Source of the DNA: Acidobacteriota bacterium
GTDB lineage: Bacteria; Acidobacteriota; Vicinamibacteria; Vicinamibacterales; Fen-181
NCBI GenBank assembly: GCA_003170135.1
Contig: PMZR01000016.1
Location: forward strand, 1-42,521
Length of the DNA stretch: 42,521 nucleotides
Reading direction: 5' to 3'
The notes under the pieces are model-generated. The model searched no databases and was not told the origin of the DNA. It saw only the letters and a list, made by a program, of their open reading frames with translations. The translations under genes were made by a program, and so were the position numbers. Shown here piece by piece: positions 38,264-42,521 of this stretch (positions are counted from its first letter, which is position 1; each line of letters starts with the position of its first letter).

Positions 38264-39414
38264 GGATCGTGTACGCGGCGCTCGATCAGATGGTGCCCGG
38301 AACCAGGGGCGGGTCGATTCACGTCCAGGCGGTCGCGGACGGGCTGGCAGATCTGGGGCACGAGGTCCACGTGCTGACCGGGCGCGGCGCCGCCGCGTTC
38401 CCGCCGGGCCCGGTTCGGTGGCACGACGTCCGGCCGTTGTTCGGCCGCCGCGAGCTGCGATGGATGCGCACGGGCCGCGTTCTTGCCATCGCGCAAGAGG
38501 TCCGGGCGGAGGCGCTCATCGAACGCTATTACAACTTCGGCGGCGAAGGGATGCGCGTCGCCAGGCGCCTGGGCATCCCCGCGATGCTGGAGGTCAACGC
38601 GCCGGTCGTCGACTATCCTGGTTCGCCCAAAGGCCGGCTGGATCGTGCGCTCCTCGTCGAACCGATGCGCCGGTGGCGCGACTGGCAGTGCCGGACCGCG
38701 GACATTATCGTGACGCCGACGGCCGCGATCCTGCCGCCACAGGTGGACCCGGCGAAGGTGCTCGAGCTCGAGTGGGGCGCCGACACGTCCCGCTTTCATC
38801 CGGGGGCACGCGGCCCGGTCGCGTTCACGCGGGATCCCGGCCAGGTCGTCGCGGTGTTTGCGGGCGCGTTCAGGAGCTGGCACGGCGCCGGCCGGTTCGT
38901 GGACGCGGTCCGCACGCTTCGGGCGCGCGGCGACGAGCGCCTCGCGGCGGTGCTCATCGGCGACGGCCCCGAGTTCGACCGGGTGAAGCGCGCCGCGGCC
39001 GGGGTGCCCGGCATCACGCTGACCGGCGGCATCCCTCACGACGAGATGCCGGCCGCCATCGCCGCCTGCGACATCGGCGTCGCGCCGTTCGACGTCGCCG
39101 CCCACGCGCCGCTCGCGCTCGGCTTCTACTGGTCGCCGCTGAAAGTCTTCGAGTACATGGCCGCGGGCCTGCCCGTCGTCGCGCCGCGGATCGATCGGCT
39201 GGCAGGTATCGTGCGCGACGGCGAAGAGGCGCTGCTCTACGACCCCGGTGACGCGAACGGCCTGGCGGATGCGCTCCTACGACTGATGGAGCCGGCGCTT
39301 CGCGCCCGGCTGGGCGCCGCCGCCCGCGCGCGGGTCGTCTCCAGGTTCAGCTGGTCCGCGCATTGCGCCAGGCTCGACGAGGCGCTGCGAAAGGCGTGCG
39401 CATGCGCGTGCTGA
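38260..39414 (+). CDS. Glycosyltransferase family 4 (second)
   Basis: The product is 384 residues. ATGA overlaps the end of the methyltransferase gene by four bases. The GT-B layout is complete: MRIVYAALDQMVPGTRGGS with the Gly-rich acceptor loop, VFAGAFRSWHGAGRFVDAV and LIGDGPEFDRV, and SPLKVFEYMAAGLPVVAPR holding the donor-binding E-x7-E region. The last residues (KACACAC) come from a region overlapping the next gene by 13 bases. Substrates are unknown. Confidence 0.88.
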   Translation: MRIVYAALDQMVPGTRGGSIHVQAVADGLADLGHEVHVLTGRGAAAFPPGPVRWHDVRPLFGRRELRWMRTGRVLAIAQEVRAEALIERYYNFGGEGMRVARRLGIPAMLEVNAPVVDYPGSPKGRLDRALLVEPMRRWRDWQCRTADIIVTPTAAILPPQVDPAKVLELEWGADTSRFHPGARGPVAFTRDPGQVVAVFAGAFRSWHGAGRFVDAVRTLRARGDERLAAVLIGDGPEFDRVKRAAAGVPGITLTGGIPHDEMPAAIAACDIGVAPFDVAAHAPLALGFYWSPLKVFEYMAAGLPVVAPRIDRLAGIVRDGEEALLYDPGDANGLADALLRLMEPALRARLGAAARARVVSRFSWSAHCARLDEALRKACACAC

Positions 39415-40739
39415 TCACGACCGATTCGTTTCCACCCGGCTGCGGCGGCAGCGGGTGGAGCACGTATGAGCTTGCGCGCACGCTGCGCGCTCGCGCCTAC
39501 GACGTGCGAATCGTGCACCTGCGCGCTGGACGATCGGGGGCCGGCGAGCGTTGCTACGAAGATTTCACGATCGACGAACTCGGTGTGCCGGCGCCGCCGC
39601 TGCCATTCGTGCGGAACTACTTCAAAAACGAGCGGTCGTACCGGCGCCTGGTTCCGCCGCTGCGGCGCATCATCGCCGACGGACGATTCGACATCGTTCA
39701 CGCCCAGCACGTCCTGTCGGCACCGCCCTCAATCGCGGCGGCCCGCCTGGAACGGGTCCCGGTCGTGTGCACGATTCGCGACTACTGGCCCGTGTGCTAT
39801 TGGTCGGACCTGATTCACGATCCCGCCTCGTCCGGCCTGTGTCCGGCCTGCAGCCGCGCGATGATGATGCGCTGTATCCGCCCGCGGGCCGGGGCCGCCT
39901 GGCCCCTCGCGGTTCCGCTCGTCCCGTACATGGCGGCGAACCTTCGCCGCAAGCGGATCGCGATCGCGGGCGCCGACGCGGTCATCGCCGTCAGCTCCGT
40001 GCTGGCGCGGGATCTGGTGGCCCGCGCCCCCGAGCTCGCAGGCGTCCGCCTCGAGACGATTCCCAACCCGGTCGATATCGAGGTCATCACGCGGCCAACG
40101 GGCCGTCAACACCCGTTCGATGGCCGCCCGTATGCGGTGTACGCCGGCAAGCTGGCACCCAACAAAGGCGTCGCGGCGCTCATTCCCGCCTGCGAGCGCG
40201 CCAACCTGCCATGGCCGCTCGTCGTCATCGGCGACGGCCCGGAGCGCGACGCCGTCGAGCGCGCGGCCACGCAGTCACGACGCGACGTGCGGATGCTCGG
40301 GTGGCTGGAACGGCCCGATGCGCTCAACTGGCTGGCGCACGCGCGCCTCGTCGTGTTTCCGTCGTACGGCCCCGAATCGCTGAGCCGCGTGCTGCTCGAG
40401 GCGAGCGCGCTTGGCCGGCCGATCGCGGCGATGGACACCGGCGGGACCGGCGACATCATCGTCGACGGGAAGACCGGCCTGCTGACCCACACCATGGAGG
40501 AGTTGGCCGGCGCGATCGCCCGGATCGCCGCGGATCCGGACCTGGCGGAGTCGCTCGGCTCGGGCGCGGCGGCGTTCGTGCGCGAGCGCTTCGACGCGAA
40601 GCGGGTCGTCGCGCGCATCGAGGCGCTGTATCGCGAGCTGGTACAGTCCGGTCCGGCGGCTCGGGCGGCGGCGCACACGGCGGGCGCAGGTTCCAGCCCT
40701 CGAGCCGCGACCGAGGAGGTGAGCGGCGGCCATGACTGA
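39402..40739 (+). CDS. Glycosyltransferase family 4 (third)
   Basis: The product is 445 residues from the ATG at 39402, which gives the normal start MRVLITTDSFPPGCGGSGW; an upstream ATG at 39363 is in frame but less likely. The donor domain shows VYAGKLAPNKGVAALI, VVIGDGPERDAV and GPESLSRVLLEASALGRPI. It also has a cluster of Cys residues (VCYWSDLIHDPASSGLCPAC) that may bind metal, a feature of some GT4 subgroups. It overlaps the next gene by eight bases. Confidence 0.88.
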   Translation: MRVLITTDSFPPGCGGSGWSTYELARTLRARAYDVRIVHLRAGRSGAGERCYEDFTIDELGVPAPPLPFVRNYFKNERSYRRLVPPLRRIIADGRFDIVHAQHVLSAPPSIAAARLERVPVVCTIRDYWPVCYWSDLIHDPASSGLCPACSRAMMMRCIRPRAGAAWPLAVPLVPYMAANLRRKRIAIAGADAVIAVSSVLARDLVARAPELAGVRLETIPNPVDIEVITRPTGRQHPFDGRPYAVYAGKLAPNKGVAALIPACERANLPWPLVVIGDGPERDAVERAATQSRRDVRMLGWLERPDALNWLAHARLVVFPSYGPESLSRVLLEASALGRPIAAMDTGGTGDIIVDGKTGLLTHTMEELAGAIARIAADPDLAESLGSGAAAFVRERFDAKRVVARIEALYRELVQSGPAARAAAHTAGAGSSPRAATEEVSGGHD

Positions 40740-42069
40740 CACGGGATGGTCCGAGCGCCGGCGCATGCGGATCGCGGTCGTCGCCCGCGCCTGTTACCCG
40801 TTTCACGGTCACGGCGGCCTGGAGCGGCACGTCTACGACCTCGTCCGCCATTTGCTGGCACGCGACGTCCGGGTGACGCTCGTCACCCCGCCCGACCGCG
40901 GCGCGAGGAGTTCGGCCGCAGGCGACGACGAGGGCCGACAGGTCTTCGACGATCTGCGATGCGTGCGGTACACGATTCCCTACCGGACGTTTCCGCTCGC
41001 CGGGCGCCGCGGCACGACAGTGCTCGATCGCAGCACGGCATACCCGCTTTTCGGATATCGCGCCGGACGGTTCGTTGCCGACCTGGTGCGCCGAGGCGAG
41101 GTGGATCTCGTCTATGGTCTGGGCGCCAGCGTGCTCGGCTACGCCCGGGCGCGCGAGCGCGGCGCGACGGCGCCGCTCATCTTCAACCCGCAAGGCCTCG
41201 AGGAGTTCGGCGCGACCGACCCCGGGCATGGAGGCGGGTGGACGAAGCGGGCGGCCTACGCGCCGTTGCGGCGGGCGGTGCGCGCGTGCGCGAGAGCGGC
41301 CGATTGCATCATCGCGACCGATCGGGTCCTCGAACCGATCGTGCGAGAGCATCTCGGCGTCTCCTCCGATCGGGTGCGCGTCGTGCCCAACGCCATCGAT
41401 CTCGACGCATGCGATCGGCTGGCCGGGCCGGAAGATGGGAAACGAATCCGTGCGCGCCACGGGATCGGCGAGCACGACCCCGTGCTGCTGAGCGTCGGCC
41501 GGTTGCAGGCGAACAAAGGCTTCCACGTGCTGGTCGAGGCCCTGTCGCGCCTGGGGCGGACCACCGGGCCCGCAGGCGGGGGACCCGCCACCCTGCCGTG
41601 GCGATGGGTGCTGGTCGGCGACGGACCGTACCGGCGCGCCATCGAACGCGCGATCGCGGCCTTCGGGCTCGACGACCGCGTGCTCGTCGCGGGGAACGCG
41701 ACCGACACCGATCTGCACGCGTGGTACGAAGCGGCCACGCTGTTCGTGCACCCGACGCTTTACGAAGGCAGCTCGCTCGTCACGCTGGAAGCGATGGCGC
41801 ACCGGCGCGCCGTCCTCGCCACCCGCGCAGGGGGACTGCCCGACAAGGTGCGGCCCGATGTCAGCGGCTGGCTGGTGGAGCCGGGCGACGGGGCGGCCCT
41901 CGCCGCCGCCCTCGATCTCGCCCTGCAGCAGGTCGATCGGCTCGACGCGATGGGGCGCGCCGGTCGCGCGCTGGTCGAAGACCGGTTCTCGTGGCCGTCG
42001 GTCGTCGACGTGTTTCTGGGTTTGTGCGAGGAACTGCTGGAGCGCGCTCCGCGCGCCGTGTCGGGGTGA
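40732..42069 (+). CDS. Glycosyltransferase family 4 (fourth)
   Basis: The product is 445 residues. It has the usual GT4 features: RIAVVARACYPFHGHGGLER (acceptor-side Gly loop), VVPNAIDLDAC, LLSVGRLQANKGFHVLVEAL, VLVGDGPYRRAIERA and LYEGSSLVTLEAMAHRRAV. Residues about 284–295 (RTTGPAGGGPATL) are an insert in the donor domain, coded by a GC-rich imperfect palindrome (about 41560–41592). It is the last of the overlapping glycosyltransferases; the next gene has its own promoter. Confidence 0.88.
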   Translation: MTDTGWSERRRMRIAVVARACYPFHGHGGLERHVYDLVRHLLARDVRVTLVTPPDRGARSSAAGDDEGRQVFDDLRCVRYTIPYRTFPLAGRRGTTVLDRSTAYPLFGYRAGRFVADLVRRGEVDLVYGLGASVLGYARARERGATAPLIFNPQGLEEFGATDPGHGGGWTKRAAYAPLRRAVRACARAADCIIATDRVLEPIVREHLGVSSDRVRVVPNAIDLDACDRLAGPEDGKRIRARHGIGEHDPVLLSVGRLQANKGFHVLVEALSRLGRTTGPAGGGPATLPWRWVLVGDGPYRRAIERAIAAFGLDDRVLVAGNATDTDLHAWYEAATLFVHPTLYEGSSLVTLEAMAHRRAVLATRAGGLPDKVRPDVSGWLVEPGDGAALAAALDLALQQVDRLDAMGRAGRALVEDRFSWPSVVDVFLGLCEELLERAPRAVSG

Positions 42070-42093
42070 GGCGCGGGTCCGCCCGCCTTCCCC

Positions 42094-42122
42094 TTGGTAC
42101 CGCGCCGTGTGTCCGGTAGACT
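42094..42122 (+). promoter_or_regulatory. Promoter for the DUF2723-type gene
   Basis: TTGGTA (42094–42099), a 17-base spacer and TAGACT (42117–42122). The predicted start near 42129 is 26 bases before the ATG; GGGGAG lies eight bases before the ATG. Confidence 0.6.
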
Positions 42123-42154
42123 ATGCGGCCTGTCGTGCAAGGGGAGATGGCTGA

Positions 42155-42521
42155 ATGGAAGTGGTAGGCGACGCGGCCAATTCCGCGACGCGCCCTGGGC
42201 GCCCGATCGAGGCCGCCCCCGCGGCGTACCGGCGGACGTCGCTCGACCGCTGGCTCGCCGTCCTCATCGGGGCGATCGCGTTCGCGCTCTACCTGCCGAC
42301 GATGTTCCCGGGGCTCGGCGGCGGCGGGGATGCCGCAAAGTTCCAGTACCTCGGGCGCGTGCTGGGGACCGCGCATCAGCCTGGCTACCCCACCTACGTG
42401 CTGATCTCGCACGTCTTCTCCTACCTGCCGATCGGGTCGCTCGCCTACCGCATGAACCTGATGTCGGCATGCTGGGCGGCGGTTGGTGCCGGCCTGATGT
42501 ACCTCATCGTCGGGCGCCTAG
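42155..42521 (+). CDS. DUF2723-type membrane protein, N-terminal part (cut by window edge)
   Basis: The visible 122 residues begin MEVVGDAANSATRPG. After a charged lead, a first membrane helix (LAVLIGAIAFALYLPTM) is followed by FPGLGGGGDAAKFQYLG and GTAHQPGYPTYVLISH, the hallmark of DUF2723 proteins, a GT-C-like group that transfers sugars from lipid carriers. More helices follow (MSACWAAVGAGLMYLIVG). The ATG at 42155 has GGGGAG eight bases upstream; an ATG at 42147 reads only six codons to a stop. It probably belongs to the same glycan pathway as the preceding genes. Confidence 0.82.
   Translation, partial: MEVVGDAANSATRPGRPIEAAPAAYRRTSLDRWLAVLIGAIAFALYLPTMFPGLGGGGDAAKFQYLGRVLGTAHQPGYPTYVLISHVFSYLPIGSLAYRMNLMSACWAAVGAGLMYLIVGRL

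Noticed and set aside
42147..42167. Six-codon upstream ORF before the DUF2723-type gene
   Set aside because: GGGGAG touches its ATG directly, too close for initiation, and is well spaced for the downstream ATG at 42155.

Overview
This window is a high-GC bacterial chromosome segment. The gene content and texture (trigger factor–clpP–clpX–lon–engB–rho order, B12-dependent ribonucleotide reductase, NtrC-type two-component pair, many degenerate heptanucleotide repeats between genes) fit an Acidobacteriota-like organism, perhaps of the Vicinamibacteria type. That placement is an inference from style, not from a marker-gene search. No phage, plasmid, insertion sequence or CRISPR array was seen.

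Layout. 1–3064: two tandem paralogues of a secreted right-handed beta-helix protein on the minus strand, the first cut by the window edge. 3419–3901: a small zinc-ribbon gene and tRNA-Leu(UAG), followed by a nested palindrome. 4114–11978: the protein quality-control and housekeeping block tig, clpP, clpX, lon, engB, rho. 12162–13204: a decayed patch (a TPR-regulator remnant abutting a small opposite-strand ORF) and a hypothetical gene. 13322–14648: rpmE and an aldo/keto reductase. 14799–18987 (minus): an MrfA/MrfB-like helicase–exonuclease DNA-repair pair. 19092–24421: a membrane coiled-coil protein, galactokinase, a promoter-bearing small basic ORF, an SDR, an alpha/beta hydrolase with a DUF547 protein, and a small membrane protein. 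24697–27525: nrdJ with an NrdR-box-like site and a strong promoter upstream. 28170–32528 (minus): a lipoprotein, then an NtrC-family response regulator and its histidine kinase. 32749–34404: a glycine-zipper lipoprotein and a CPBP protease. 34459–42521: a tightly overlapping glycan-assembly operon (membrane GT-C-like protein, four GT4 glycosyltransferases, a zinc-ribbon methyltransferase) followed, from its own promoter, by the start of a DUF2723-type membrane protein.

The most unusual feature is not a gene. At least nine places carry short arrays with a strict 7-base period, but the heptamer differs from place to place. Three loci share a GTGC/GCAC heptad, and in two of them the heptads run outward as inverted arms around a central segment, able to form very long hairpins. 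Two loci share a GTCCGA heptad, and one of those lies inside the coding sequence of the MrfB-like exonuclease, just before its catalytic motif. A second family of short palindromes with a TGAA-type loop also lies between genes and, in one case (possibly two), in frame inside glycan genes. Several genes carry a -10-like hexamer only 3–9 bases before the start codon and no Shine-Dalgarno sequence, suggesting leaderless mRNAs.
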